Below are positions 9,917 to 21,618 of a stretch of DNA of 64,000 nt, in pieces. The translations under genes and the position numbers were made by a program. The notes beneath the pieces were generated by a model. The model ran no database searches, was not told the origin of the DNA, and saw nothing but the letters and a program-made list of their open reading frames with translations. Positions within the stretch are counted from its first letter, which is position 1. Every line of letters begins with the position of its first letter. Source of the stretch: Flaveria trinervia (Eukaryota > Streptophyta > Magnoliopsida > Asterales > Asteraceae); the NCBI GenBank assembly GCA_025506515.1, contig CM046454.1, forward strand, positions 37,932,503 to 37,996,502. The letters are read 5' to 3'.

Positions 9917-12900
9917 TTATGGAGGAATAAGAGGTTCTGCTTGACATGGATCCAAAATGGCCTTTATCATGTTGACAAAGTCATTTGCATCAGATATCTT
10001 CTCTCTGTTCACCACATGGATCTTCATCTGTCTCATAGTGTAGATGACTTCTAAGGGTAGCTTCTTAAGAGAAATGGGTTCCCATATAGACACAGTAGAC
10101 AGCCCATCTCTCTGTATCAATAGAGCTCTATCCACATCTACCTCTAACTTCATAATATTCCCCAATTGCAGAGGAGTCTTTTTCTTCTTCCTCTATTCTC
10201 TATTGGCAATGATTTGATCATATGCCATTTTCAGAATCTTAATGCACTTTAAGAAGAAGTGCATGTCTTCTTCTCCCAGCTTATTGGTTCTCTCTGAAGT
10301 GTTTGGTGTATATGTAGTGGATGTAGGATTCATTTAGCAATCTCACCTCATATCCACTGAACAATATAATCTTAGCATCTTCGTTTGCTTCCCATCTTCT
10401 TTCAATTACTAATTCATATGTCTTTTCATCATAGTAGACATTGGATATTGGTTTGGATGAATGTGTTCCAGCCACCATCTTTCTTTTCAAAGATTCAGTT
10501 GGTTTCACCTTTAGCTCAGGAAACACAACTTCTTATGCTGGTTATGTTCTTTACTTGTCAAGGGGATTGATAAAGGATCTATCATTCCTCATGCAAATAA
10601 CCTTAAGAGATTTGAAGTTGTATGTTCTTCTAAATAGTCTCAGAATGTCTTCAGAATCATATCCCCTAAACATAGCCTTGTGATTAATCAGCTTGATTGG
10701 CTAGTTCCTTTAGATCATGGATTTCCAGGGAGTTACAAGAGTAGAGTACTCTGTGAAGAAATGTACCATTCTTGAAGTTTTGCCATTGAGAGTAGACACA
10801 CCTCTTATCATCTCTACAGTGGTTAGCCATTCTTGAAGTTTCAATTGTGAAGGCTCTGCAAACCACTCACGATATCTGTGTAGAATAGGTGCCAAAGAGT
10901 CATGGTCTCTATGGCTGAGCTGCATGTCTTGCGCTGATACTCTGGTCTAACGTTTTACTCGTAATCTCTTCTTCCAGTTTCTTTAGCCTCTCTTTCTTTT
11001 CATTGTTCAACCTAAGGATGGTAGCCCTTAGGAAGTTTGTCTTCATATTGCCTAGCTTTCTCTTTGTAAATCATTGACTAGATAGATAGTCCTTTATTTC
11101 CCTGGCAGTCATGCTGTAGGGATCAAGATATAGTGAATGAGGAGTGGAGTTCTGCTTTGGCTTAGAGGATGATTTGAACAATGGTGCTTTGGGAGAAAGA
11201 GTCTTTTCATACTAAGTCTCATAAGTGGGGTCCAGTAGTTTATTCAATTTATCTTCTTCTGCCTTCATTCCCTCATAAGTCATCCCAAGTACCTCATCAG
11301 GGTCATATCCATGATTGATGAAAAACATGGCTTTCACCATCAGCTCATCAGTTTGGGCATTTTCAACCATCTCTTGTACTGATTTCTCCTCCTTCATAGG
11401 GTTATGAAGAGCTATTAGTTCATCAACCACATAGCCATCCTCAATCTTTCCTTCTTCTAGATCTACAAATTCAACCACATAGCCATCCTCATGCTCTTCT
11501 AGAAATTCAGCAATGGTTGCAAGGCTTCTAGGGTCATCTCTTTGCTTTTTCTTAATTAGTTCTTCTTCCAACATTGGTATTTTCCATTTTGCCTTCTCTG
11601 ATAAGTATTTCTGGTATAGGTTTGCATAATGCAAAAAATTACACTATCGAGCTAAAAATTTACACTACCGGCGAAAAATTTACACTACCGGCGAAAAAAA
11701 GAGGGGGTGGGGGCGGCAACCCCCCCCCCCCCGGTCCCAACTATGTTTCGTCCCTGTTCGCATCCTTAGGCCAGAGGAGGTTTCAGTCTATTCAGCTTCT
11801 TGAGCACTTTTTCAGCCTCTGATTTTTCTATTTTATCAATAGCAACAGCTGATTCTTCTCTCTTTTGTTGTTCTTCATATAATCTTCTGATAAGCTCCTT
11901 TTGTTCATCAATCAGTGATACAGCAGGCACTTTTTGCATACTCAATTCCTTTTCAATTGGACAAGATATCAAGGAATGACTACAATGGGTTGAGCAATTG
12001 GCCTCTGATCAACAATAAAATCCCAAAAATCATTATCTATGTTAAACTCTTCTGAAGTGAAGCTATCAAGAGCTTTAATCATGTCATTGAATTTTGCCTC
12101 TTCAGTGTATGTTTCATCTGGTTTCTCTGTATAAATAACCATCTCCATGCTTGATTCATCACGTCTTGATTCACTAATTTCTTCCACTTTTTCATCCTTA
12201 GAGAATCTCATCTTTTTAGCCGAAGGGGAATCATTGCTACTCTCCCCTGATGAACTTTCATCACTACATTCTTCATCCCATTCTCTTTTTCTTTTCTTTT
12301 CTATTTTCTCAACCATATCCTCTTTCTCCTTTTCAGCTTTAGCTTATCTTTTGATTATAACAAGCAGTTCTAGTTCAGATACTCTCTTGTTTAGGCTTTC
12401 TATCTAATTCTGCAAGTCTAAGATAATGTCAGATTGCTCTTCAATCAATCCTTCTTGTTCTTGCACGCCAATAGTCTGGATGGCTAAAGTGTCTACATGA
12501 CCACTTATTTCTTCTCTTGATTGTTGGAGAGCAGCCTTTAATCTTTCTATCTCCTTTTCTTTCTCTTTCTTTTCAACCTCATACTTTTTTTATTATTTTA
12601 TCTCCTTCTCCTTTTCATCCAACTCCAACAGTGTATCTTCAATGATACTAGATCTTCTCTTCAAAAGTTTCTCCATCTTTGCTGCTTTCTTCATCAACTT
12701 AGAAATCATTTCATCCTTCTCATCAGGTAAATTCACTTCTAATTCAGTAACACTTTCAGAAAGAATAGCCTCATAAATAGCTTGCCTAACATGCATTTGC
12801 CTATGATGATCCTAATCATCAATAATGACTTAGATTCCTTTGAAGAGCTGATAGAATCACCATACACAATAGGCTCTATAGAAGTAGGGGATGAGTGAAC

Positions 12901-14040
12901 AGGAGATTTAGGTGAGTGATGGATTGTTGAAACAAGAGGTGAATGTATGGGTGATGTATGTGGAGAGATGATGGGTTGTGAATATGGTGAAGGGATTGGT
13001 TGTCTTTGTGGTGATGGTATAGGTGATGGCATGAAAGGTGAGGCTACATTAGCTTCATGAACAAATGGCCCAGTGTTAAGATCACCCCCTACATCAACCT
13101 GGGGTGACACTGTCCTCTGTCCTTCTTCGCTTTCTACAACTTACTCATCAGCCGTTTGTTGATCATGAGCAGCTGGTTCTTCTTCTTGAATTGGCTCATC
13201 AACATGAAACTTTTTTCTTTAACATGTTCTTTTGAATTAATCTGTTGAAGCATTTAGGGCAGCAAAGGAGAATGGGTTCCACTATAAAAGCTCCTGGGAT
13301 CTCTCTTTTTGATGTACTTGTAAGACTTAGCATCATAATGAGGAATATCTATCACAGGACCTTGAGGTACAATGTCAAGAAATACTTCATTAATGAGACA
13401 TTGTAAGAACTTGGATACATTAGAAACATTTGTCTTCTCCATTCCTGAATGTTTGAAACCAGACCATTAAACACATAGGCGGACATGTTGAATGGCCTGT
13501 TAGTGCATAAAGCACATATGGCAGATGATGTTATTACTAGAATGTCATTCCATCTTGTCTTCCTTTTTCATAGACAGTGTTGGTAAAGGAGAATGAGGAA
13601 CCTCCATTGTAAATCAAATAGGCCTTTTAAAATCTACTTTCCTTCATATCCTCCCTCATATCCAATGTTGCCAAAGAAAGTAGTGATTTCATCATCTTTA
13701 AGCTCTAGAGGGGTGTTGGCATCATCACCAAACTGTAGACACTGTCTCATAGTTTGTTTAGTGATAGTCCGAGTATGATCATCACTAATCCTTCCAGACA
13801 GAGTTCTCTCACCATCTATCTCTGTCACAACAACAGTGCTCCAGAAAAACCTTACGAATCTCTCATAAATGACAGGTCTAACTGTGATTGCATGAGCCAC
13901 TCTGGTAGTAAAAATGAATCTGATAATGTCTCTAAGATACTCAGCCTCATGTACATCAGGGTCAAGATAACCGCTGACATTATGGAGCTTGCTCTAGGTG
14001 AGATTTGCCAAGTACCCTGCATTAGAGGCATGTGAGTTAG
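9917..14040 (-). pseudogene. Element W third ORF (env-like position), long and decayed
   Basis: Starting near 14010 the frame contains VRPVIYERFVRFFW (13841-13879), the P-x-[IL]-Y-x6-F-W signature shared with elements V and X. It continues through GDDANTPLELKDDEITTFF to about 13634. After frameshifts come NMSAYVFNGLV and MFLMYP near 13440-13500, a Pro/Ser/His-rich linker (12739-13110), a Lys/Glu helix (12593-12796), a strongly acidic and basic region (11969-12316), a coil (11766-11972), and further helical and acidic segments down to 9917. The original length exceeded 1,000 codons. A foreign insertion breaks it at 11636-11766. The function is unknown. The layout is a globular N-domain plus a low-complexity helical tail. 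Confidence 0.6.
11636..11766. repeat. Small GC/AT-mosaic insertion in element W's third ORF
   Basis: Two flanking helical frames of the third ORF (11212-11634 and 11766-11972) are separated by about 130 bp of unrelated sequence. It holds three near-copies of AAAAATTTACACTACCGGCG in tandem, then a G-run, GGGGGCGGCAACCCCC and a long C-run. The GC-rich part matches the reverse complement of a module in gypsy T's LTR near 46870-46912. I see no terminal TG/CA, so the class of insertion is unknown. Confidence 0.6.
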
Positions 14041-15040
14041 ATTATTGAAAATAATTATTAGATTATAAAGCATACATCAAGCAAGTTTCATCAGTTTGAC
14101 TTTTGATGGTCAAAATTGACTGTTTGGAGGTACTATTCCATAGGAATCATTCCAACGCTTGATGTTATCATGAATAATCACTATTATTTTGTTTTGCATG
14201 TTTGAGGATATCATATTTGTCGTTTTTAACCTCTTTTAAACTCTTAGATTGAAGATTTCATTTCAACAATTTCATCTTTTGTTATGCTCTATTCATACGA
14301 TGAACATGATTTTGAAGTTCACTTGTTGATTGTTATTCTTCTTAGTTAACATGTTCATTGTAGTCGAAAATGATGACCATTTCTTAAATCAAGTCTGATT
14401 TTGAGTTTCCTTTATTGACCTAGGGTTCTATGTTCATCATGGTTCAAAAGTCTGACATTTTAGGTCACAAAATTGAAAGATTTTTACCTTTTGTTTGATA
14501 CTACTATTGTATAGAATCAAAACTGAGGACTACTCAGATGAAATGAATCGTAAAACACAGGTTTGTTAATGGTGATGATGATTGATGAGGAACAGTGAGT
14601 TTCGCTTATCGCACTTTAAAGACTCAAATTTGAAAAGTATTAAATGACCTTTTGAAATGGCTTTAAATAGTCAACTAATGTCTTTTACAAATTGTTACAT
14701 GTTTTAGAACAATTACGTTCATTTTTAAGTTCACTGTAGCAAATGCGGAAGAGTTTTGTTCATCAGCATTTATGTACTGTTACAAATGCAGAAGTGCAAA
14801 ACTTGAGAGCTTTTATTTCACTGAAGCAAATGTGGTTTAGCAAAAGTTTGTTTAGCATTTGTTCACTGTTGCAAATGCATATGTGAAAAACTTGAGAGCA
14901 TTTGTTTCACTATAGCAAATGTGGTTGAGAAAAAATTTGTTCAACATTTGTTCATTGTTGCAAATGTGGAAGTGAAAAACTTGAGAACATTTGTTCGCTG
15001 TAGCAAATACGGAAGATAAAATTCATTTATCCACATTTAC
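14041..15040 (-). repeat. Element W pol-to-third-ORF spacer, lower part, with AAATGCGGAAG array
   Basis: From about 14730 to 15030 the units TAGCAAATGCGGAAG, CATCAGCATTT and AACTTGAGAGCATTTG repeat every 60-70 bp. They are variants of the CCGCATT/AATGCGG motif of element W's LTR. Positions 14041-14700 hold no gene and only scattered AT-rich sequence. The array is cut at 15040 by element Z and resumes at 22535. TTTAC at 15036-15040 is the left copy of Z's target duplication. Confidence 0.7.
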
Positions 15041-15951
15041 TGTTAGGTTTTGTAGAAGTTTATCAAAGTCATTTTAATCATTAATATGTAAAAACGCAGC
15101 AGAGTTATAATCAAAAACCATTTTGAGATTAGTTAGTTTATGCATCAAATAGATTTGATTAAAACAAAACCCAAGACAATGATCAATTTATATGGAAGAG
15201 CATACTATCAAAACCACTCAAGAACACATTTACTACCTTAGAAACGCGGAGAATGATGCAGGAAGATGATGATGTTTGAAAGCTAAGACTTCAATGTAGA
15301 AGCCCTCAAGAGATGATACCCACAATCCCTTCCAAGACACCTACTTGTTAGGTAGTAAAACACCAACTTGCTACTCTTCTTGTAGATCCGAATCTGCCCA
15401 AGCAAATCTGAATTTTTGAGGCTTGCAAAGCTGATTTTTCAGCCAAGAAGAAAAGAGAAAACTTGCTTGTGTGTATGTGAGAAAAAGGTGTGTCTTTGGA
15501 AGAGTGTAAGAGTGAGTTTATTATTGCATGAACCAAGACCAAAAGGAGGATTCCCAAGGCCAAGGGGCGGCCAAAATGGACCCCCAAAGTGGGTTTCCCT
15601 CCCATTTTCTTTTATAAAATGTTACACTCTTGCCCTTTGTTTTATAAAACTAAAACCCCTTTTAATTTTATAACACTAGTACACTTTCATTTGTCATTGT
15701 TTAACTAACTTAAATAATGAAACAAATGATTTCTCATGAACAAATCATCTACATAATGTTGTTCATTTACAAAAGCAATGTTTTAGAAAACCCGTTTTAT
15801 AAATTGGTGTTAATATTTATTTGTATGATCTCATCAACGAACAAATATTTATTGGTGTTTGTTTGGCTTGTTATTGGGTATGACCCGACTTGGATCATAA
15901 CGTATTAACCACATCAATCTTGTATGTGTCTTGGGAATATAAGATCCAACA
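15041..15951 (-). repeat. Element Z 3' LTR
   Basis: TGTTAGGTTTTGTAG ... AAGATCCAACA. It is near-identical to 21619-22529, with scattered substitutions, for example in the first 60 bp. It shares with element Y's LTR the region reading GACACAT...GTTATGATCC...CCCAATAACAAGC in sense orientation. Unlike the sirevirus-like and gypsy LTRs here, it has no short-motif array. Confidence 0.93.
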
Positions 15952-16740
15952 TTCTCCCACTTGCACAAGATTCATAGAAAATTGATGTAAGCAGTAAATA
16001 CCGCCTAACAACAGTTTACTACCCTTAATACGTATGACTAGGTGCCATTCAATAACATAACCTCCTTCAAGTACCATACTTGAAATGTTTTAGGTGAATT
16101 AATCATCCATCCTTTTGTTACAGATGTCATGTTAATCCCAACAGAATTTTCATTCTCCGATGATTTAGCTTTAACAGGCCTTAGACATCTAACTCTCAAC
16201 GAATAAGAGGAACAAATTGCATCTTGACTACATACGTCTCTCACAATTACCTTATATCATACATGAACCTAGCCTTACATACTGTTAATGTTTTAGAACA
16301 GCAAAGCACTAAGTTAAAGTACGATACTTGGTGAATATCAAGACTCAATATGTATCTCAGGTCTGAGCATACAATGATATTCGCCTTTACTCATTATTTC
16401 TTATGACTAATCATAAAGATTCCATGCAGAAATAATAGAGAGCGGGTCAGTCCTATATCTATATCCCATAGATATCAATGAACCTTGGTATCAACCTTTT
16501 GCTCAATATTCATACTTTATGAATATCAACCAATCCAAGTTCATTATAGTCTTACATTCATAGTTGTTCCCATAAGTATGATCGACTACAGACGTTTAGA
16601 ATAACTTACTTTTTCACGGATTTAAACATGCTAAAATAGAAGAACAAATGAAGATTATAACCATAAAATTAAGTCAAATAACATAAGTTCTAATATCTAA
16701 ATACAAAATTTGATCAAGTCCAATCACCAGAATATCGAAG
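15952..16740 (-). other. Element Z polypurine tract and 3' untranslated region
   Basis: Minus-strand GCAAGTGGGAGAA at 15952-15964 lies next to the LTR and is the plus-strand primer. The remaining 780 bases up to the end of RNase H have no coding frame. The equivalent region of element Y (41166-41935) is similar, so this is a conserved 3' untranslated region of the family and not host DNA. Confidence 0.75.
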
Positions 16741-16744
16741 TCCT

Positions 16745-17544
16745 AAGGCACAAGTATGACTTTCATGCTTTGACCTATCCAGGAGCTTCGTGAATGGATC
16801 TGCAATGTTTTGATCGGTGTGAACTTTGCGAATACATATCTTTCCCTTTTTAACTTCATCCCTTATGTAGTTGAATCTCCGTTCAATGTGCCGAGTCTTT
16901 TGATGTGCACGAGGTTCCTTGATTTGAGCAATCGCACCCTCGTTATCACAAAAGATCTCTAGGGGTCTTGAATGGTAGCAACAACCCTAGATCAGCAATG
17001 AACTTCCTAAGCCACGTAGCTTCTTGAGCTGCCAATGAAGCGGCGATGTATTCTGATTTTGTTGTAGATAGTGCCACTACATCTTGCTTTGAGCTTTTCC
17101 AAGAGACCGCTCCTCCATTCATAATGAAGACATATCCCGACTGTGATCGAGAATCATCTCGATCAGTTTGGAAACTCGCATCCGTGTAACCCTTTACGAC
17201 GAGTTCCTCCTCACCAGATCCATATATTAAGAACATGTCCTTAGTATTTCTAAGGTCTTTCAAAATACTCTTAACAGCCATCCAATGACTATTACCAGGA
17301 TTCTGTTGATATCTACTTGTCATGCTTAGAGCACATGACACGTCTGGCCTAGTACATATTATTGCATACATGATGGATCCTATAGCAGATGCATATGGGA
17401 CTCCATTCATTCTTTCTTGTTCAACCTTTGAACTAGGACATTGAGATGAGCTCAATATAGTCCCATTTTGAATAGGTACCAAACCTTTCTTAGAATTCTC
17501 CATCTTGAACCTTTTCAAGTTCTTTTCAATGTATGCACTTTGGT
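16745..17544 (-). pseudogene. Element Z RNase H and end of reverse transcriptase
   Basis: Frame 16946-17518 carries the copia connection and RNase H: TRPDVSCALSMTSRYQ, then YTDASFQTDRDDSRSQSG, SWKSSKQDVVALSTT and SEY with downstream helices. Catalytic acidic residues are visible in YTDASF, in the SEY segment and in the CDNEGA segment. After a frameshift near 16965 the end of the domain continues to about 16745, with TRHIERRFNYIRDE, ADPFTKLLD and the terminal GLRYSGDW. A second frameshift near 17540 separates it from the reverse transcriptase frame. This domain degrades the RNA strand during replication. Confidence 0.88.
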
Positions 17545-18528
17545 TTAACCTATCGACCGTCTTGATCTATCCCTATAGATCTTTATTCCCAAGATATAGG
17601 CGGCTTCACAAAGATCCTTAATGGAAAAACAGTTTCCAAGCCAAGCTTTTACACCTTCCAAGGTTGAAATGTCGTTTCCAAGTAGTAAAATGTCATCGAC
17701 ATATAATACAAGGAAAGTAATAGTGCTCCCACTAGCTTTCTTATATACACAAGCTTCATCAGCGTTTTTGATGAAGCCAATTTTCTTTACTTCATCATCA
17801 AAACGATGATTCCAACTTCTCGACGCTTGTTTCAATCCGTAAATTGACTTCTTTAACTTGCATACCTTGTTAGGGTGTTTTGGATCGACAAATCCTTCAG
17901 GCTGTTCCATATGGACATCTTCCTCAAGATATCCATTAAGGAAGGCGGTTTTGACATCCATTTGCCAAATCTCATAGTCGTAATATGCTGCTATGGAAAA
18001 TAATATCCTGACAGACTTTAGCATTGCCACAGGCGAAAAAGTTTTATCATAATCAACCCCTTGAGTTTGAGTGAAATCTTTTGCTACAAGTCTAGCTTTA
18101 GAAGTATCCAAGTTTCCATGCATATCAGTTTTCTTCTTGAAAACCCACTTACTTCCAACTACCTTGGACTTAAGAGGTGGTGTAACCAATTCCCAAACTT
18201 TGTTATCATACATGGATTGCATCTCAACGTTCATGGCTTCTTGCCATTTGTCAAAATCAGGTTTTGACATTGCATCATGGTATGTGGTTGGTTCATCCGA
18301 ATCTACCACATAGCATCCATCCATGAAAAATCCATATCTCTCAGGAGGAACACTAGTTCTACCAGATCTGCGAACGTTTTGTGTATCTTGATCATCCATA
18401 TGATCATTCCCAACATCCTCATGTTGATTGCTAGTATCAACCAAATGTGTATCGTCTTTTGAATCTTGAACCTCTTCAAGTTCCAGTGTTCTTCCACTAG
18501 TTTCTTCCAAAAGGAACTTAGTTTCCAA
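17545..18528 (-). pseudogene. Element Z reverse transcriptase
   Basis: This open frame of 327 codons holds the whole copia RVT_2 core. It starts with the pre-RT segment (RSGRTSVPPERYGFFMDGCY), followed by WQEAMNVEMQSM, GSKWVFKKK, ARLVAKDFTQ, DYDKTFSPVA, QMDVKTAFLNG, KSIYGLKQASRSWN and the catalytic LYVDDILLLGND. All the main active-site Asp residues are present. The frame is entered by frameshift from integrase near 18530 and left by frameshift near 17545, so the polyprotein is broken even though this domain is intact. It copies element RNA into DNA inside the virus-like particle. Confidence 0.92.
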
Positions 18529-19402
18529 GAACTCTGCCTTTCGACTTTCTGTTCTGTTGGATCATATAAATAATATCCAAAACAGTCTCTAGGATATCCA
18601 ATGAAGATACACTTTGTGGATCGGGCTTCTAGTTTGTTTTGAGTGTATTGCTTAGGATAAGCCTCACACCCCCAAACTTTTAAATATGATAATGATGGAA
18701 CCCTTCCATGCCATACTTCGACAGGTGTCCTTTCCACTTTCTTGGTTGGGGTCATATTTAGAATATGGGCCGTGGAGAGCAATGCGAAACCCCAAAATGA
18801 TGGAGGTAGTGTACTTCTAGCCATAATAGATCGAACCATATCCAATAGAGTCTGATTCCTCCTCTCTGACACACCATCATGTTGTGGTGTTCTAGGTGGA
18901 GTAAGTTGTGAGACAATCCCACAACTTCTAAGATACTCTTGAAAGTCACTACTTAGGTATTCACCTCCTCTATCGGTATGAAGAATCTTGATTATTTTCT
19001 TGAGTTGATTTTCTACCTCATTTTTGAATCTTTTGAACATTTCAAAAGATTCATGTTTGTGTCTTAACAAGTACACATACCCATAACGACTATAGTCATT
19101 GATAGAGGTAATGAAGTATCTTTCACCATTCCTAGTTATTGTTTAAAAGGTCCACATACATCCGGATGTATGATCCCTAATAAATCATTTGCTCTTTCAT
19201 TAGTCCCACTAAAAGGGGCCTTTGTTATTTTACCTTGTAAACAAGACTCGCATACATCAAATGAATCAATTTCTTTAGTTTTCAAAAGACCATTCTTTTG
19301 AAGTTTTTGCATACGATTCTTGTTTATGTGACCAAGGCAACAATGCCAAAGATAGGAATCACTTAAATCTAATTTGAGCCTTTTGGTGGTTGCTTGGTAC
19401 AT
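18529..19402 (-). pseudogene. Element Z integrase
   Basis: Frame 19136-19402 gives the zinc-binding domain (LWHCCLGHINKNRM ... CESCLQGK) and the first catalytic Asp in IIHPDVCGPF. After a frameshift near 19130, frame 18303-19076 gives the second Asp (HTDRGGEY) and the Glu (GVSERRNQTLLD). These are followed by the C-terminal WHGRVPSLSYLKVWGC and ARSTKCIFIGYPRD. The D-D-E set is complete but split over two frames. Near 18540 the frame runs off into the next phase. In active copies it inserts the DNA into the genome. Confidence 0.9.
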
Positions 19403-19525
19403 TGAGCTATCATATGTTATGTTATCATGAACTAATTCACAATACCATTACAAGGTATAGCCTTAAAATAAAACACATGATTTACAGAAACATGAATATC
19501 ATTGTCAACAAACTTGAAATCATAA

Positions 19526-19998
19526 TCACATTGTCTTAGACGGGAAATAGAAATAATTCCTAGTCAAACTAGGAGCATACAAAACATTCTTTAAAATAAC
19601 TTCCAAACCACTTGGAAGCTTCAAAATGTAGTCTCCTTGAGCTTCTACGTGAACCTTTGCACCATTGCCCATAAAGAGACTAATTTCCTCTTTTGCATAA
19701 TGCTCACTTCTTTTGAACCCCTGCAACAAATTGCAAATATGAGTTCCACATCCGGTATCCAATACCCATGTGTTAGAAGAAATAACATTTAGCTCAACAT
19801 GTATCATAAAGATTGTACCTGAGGTTTGCCCCGCATCCCTCTTCGATCTCAACTCTTTCAGATAGACCGGACAATTGCGTTTCCAATGGCCTACCTCAAG
19901 ACACTCAAAACACGGGTCTTCATGAGCAACCTTTTGCTTATTTTCTTTCGGTTTGGGTGGTTCCACTTTAGCGTTACCCTTACCCTTCCCCTTGACGT
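19526..19998 (-). pseudogene. Element Z nucleocapsid knuckle and protease
   Basis: The frame contains the intact knuckle CFECLEVGHWKRNC and, about 50 residues later, WVLDTGCGTHICNLLQGF. This carries the DTG active site of copia aspartic proteases, followed by SLFMGNGAKVHVEAQGDY and VLYAPSLTRN. The protease cuts the polyprotein. The same order and spacing occur in element Y. Beyond the DTG domain the frame degrades at 19526, just before integrase. Confidence 0.88.
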
Positions 19999-20187
19999 GC
20001 CCCTTCCTTTGGCAACACTTGCCCTAGGGATCATCTAACACATAGGACTTCTTTTCTTGCTTGAGAACGATTCTCAAGTTTTGGTACCAATCATGAAGTT
20101 TCCATGGTTGAGACGTTCCTTCTCGAGAATGGTTCTTAGTGATAGGTTATGGACGGTCGGGATTGAGTGGTTGTTGTTTGCCATCTA
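19999..20187 (-). pseudogene. Element Z gag N-terminus with internal deletion
   Basis: The frame starts with MANNNHSIPTVHNLS near 20187. After a one-base loss it matches element Y's gag start (WYQNLRIVLKQEKKSYVLDD). Right after DDP it jumps to the basic Lys/Gly-rich linker that in Y lies just before the zinc knuckle. Roughly 180 codons of capsid are therefore missing, compared with Y (about 37330-37850). Without that part no capsid could form. Confidence 0.8.
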
Positions 20188-21600
20188 CAATTTTACAAAG
20201 TTCAATTTTTAGTATTTTTAATATCAAAGTATTTTAATTATTAATACCCTTTGATGTCTCATAGACAATTAATAATTAGAATCCAACATTACATTTAAAT
20301 ATCGATTAGGTGACCTTTATACCTTTATTTAAATTAACAAGGTAGTCAACATTTAACAATTGTAACCTATTACAATTTCTAGTGTATTGGATCGGTTAAA
20401 ACATCTTATGTTTAGTTTGGCATGTTAATCCAATCAACACCTTCTGTACGTCATGCTTCAGTGATCCTAATGCATGAGTTCCAAATCAAGTCGCCCTACT
20501 TAGACACACGTGTGATTTTACTAATATAAGTTGTTAGGTGACCTTTATCCCACACATACGGTAATTTCACCTCAACTTCACAAGTATCTACATTTATGGT
20601 TAGGTGACCTTTATCCCATAAACAAGTTGCAAGTGAATCGAGTGTTGTTTAAGAGGATGGTGTTAAACTTGTTTTGAAAAGGGTTTTTATAGTTTCTAAA
20701 ATTCTAGTTTTTAGAAGAACCTTTTATACCATACAATTTGTATGCATTCAAATGCATGGTATTTTATGAAAAACTATTTTCATGGTTCCTTTTAATAAAA
20801 TTTATTTTTATTAAATCATTAACCCTTATTAAACTCATTTTATTAATTCCTTTAATGATATTAAAGAACCAATTTTATGCTTGTTTTATCATAGTTGTTC
20901 AACAAGTTTTTCAACTTTCAACCAAATGTCAAACACATCCAAACAACCAAACAAACAACCAATCATACAATATAAGCACATAACCATAACCAACTATTTT
21001 GACCACACTTGCTTGCCATAACAAGTATGTCAAGAGGTCATTCCTAAGGGTAAAACATGACATGAATCTTGTGTCGGTGAACTCCCACTTGAACTCGCAT
21101 CTATATGCTTCAAGTAGCCCTTTTGTGTTGTGATTTCACCATCTTGTTTAGGTATCTTCTTGGTCATCCAAAACAGCCCAAAGAACAATTACATAGAAAA
21201 ACTAATACATTTTTTCTAGAAAAATAAAGTGCAAACTAATCTATTATTACATACCAAATGAAACAAATAAATTACATAGCCTTGTTACAACCAAATGAAA
21301 TCACAACCACAAACAATCAAACACAAGGTCATGGCTAGGTTTCATGCACTAAAACACATCCAAATATGTATACAAAATCGAGAATGGCAACCCCTTTTGA
21401 ACCCAAATTCTCGGCCAAAACAAACCAAGAACAAGTGGGGTTTTGTCCAAACAAACAAACTATCTCATGATTGTAATTTTTCAAGATCCTTACATGCATA
21501 TAAAAGTAATATCTTGAAAAAACAAGGGACTTCCATGTGTGAAATTTCCAGCCCACTTTTTATTAAAAAAAATTTCAATTTTTGAAGCATGTATCCATAT
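20188..21600 (-). other. Element Z untranslated leader with three repeated words
   Basis: No gene is present. Three copies of a 20-bp word (sense GGATAAAGGTCACCTAACCA) lie at 20597-20617, 20531-20551 and 20304-20323. Element Y has the same three words at matching spacing in its leader, so they are a conserved family feature. Short ORFs elsewhere in the leader are not supported by similarity to anything I recognise. Confidence 0.7.
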
Positions 21601-21617
21601 AACGGCTCTTGATGCCA
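21601..21617 (-). other. Element Z primer-binding site
   Basis: Minus-strand TGGCATCAAGAGCCGTT begins one base from the LTR edge. It equals element Y's TGGCATCAAGAGCCGGTT apart from one base. It resembles the tRNA-Met primer core with TA changed to CA and one extra base. Confidence 0.8.
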
Positions 21618-21618
21618 T

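Noticed and set aside
15348..15673. ORFs on both strands at 15348-15673 and again at 21926-22287
   Set aside because: They are the two LTR copies of Z. The same LTR region in Y is not open in a matching frame, so the open frames are chance.
18061..18313. Plus-strand ORFs across Z's reverse transcriptase, and similar shadows elsewhere in pol
   Set aside because: They are antisense shadows of conserved pol frames and carry no motifs of their own.
20738..20983. ORF of 81 codons in Z's leader
   Set aside because: It is AT-rich and Ile/Phe/Leu-heavy, lies antisense to the element in its untranslated leader, and has no counterpart in Y.
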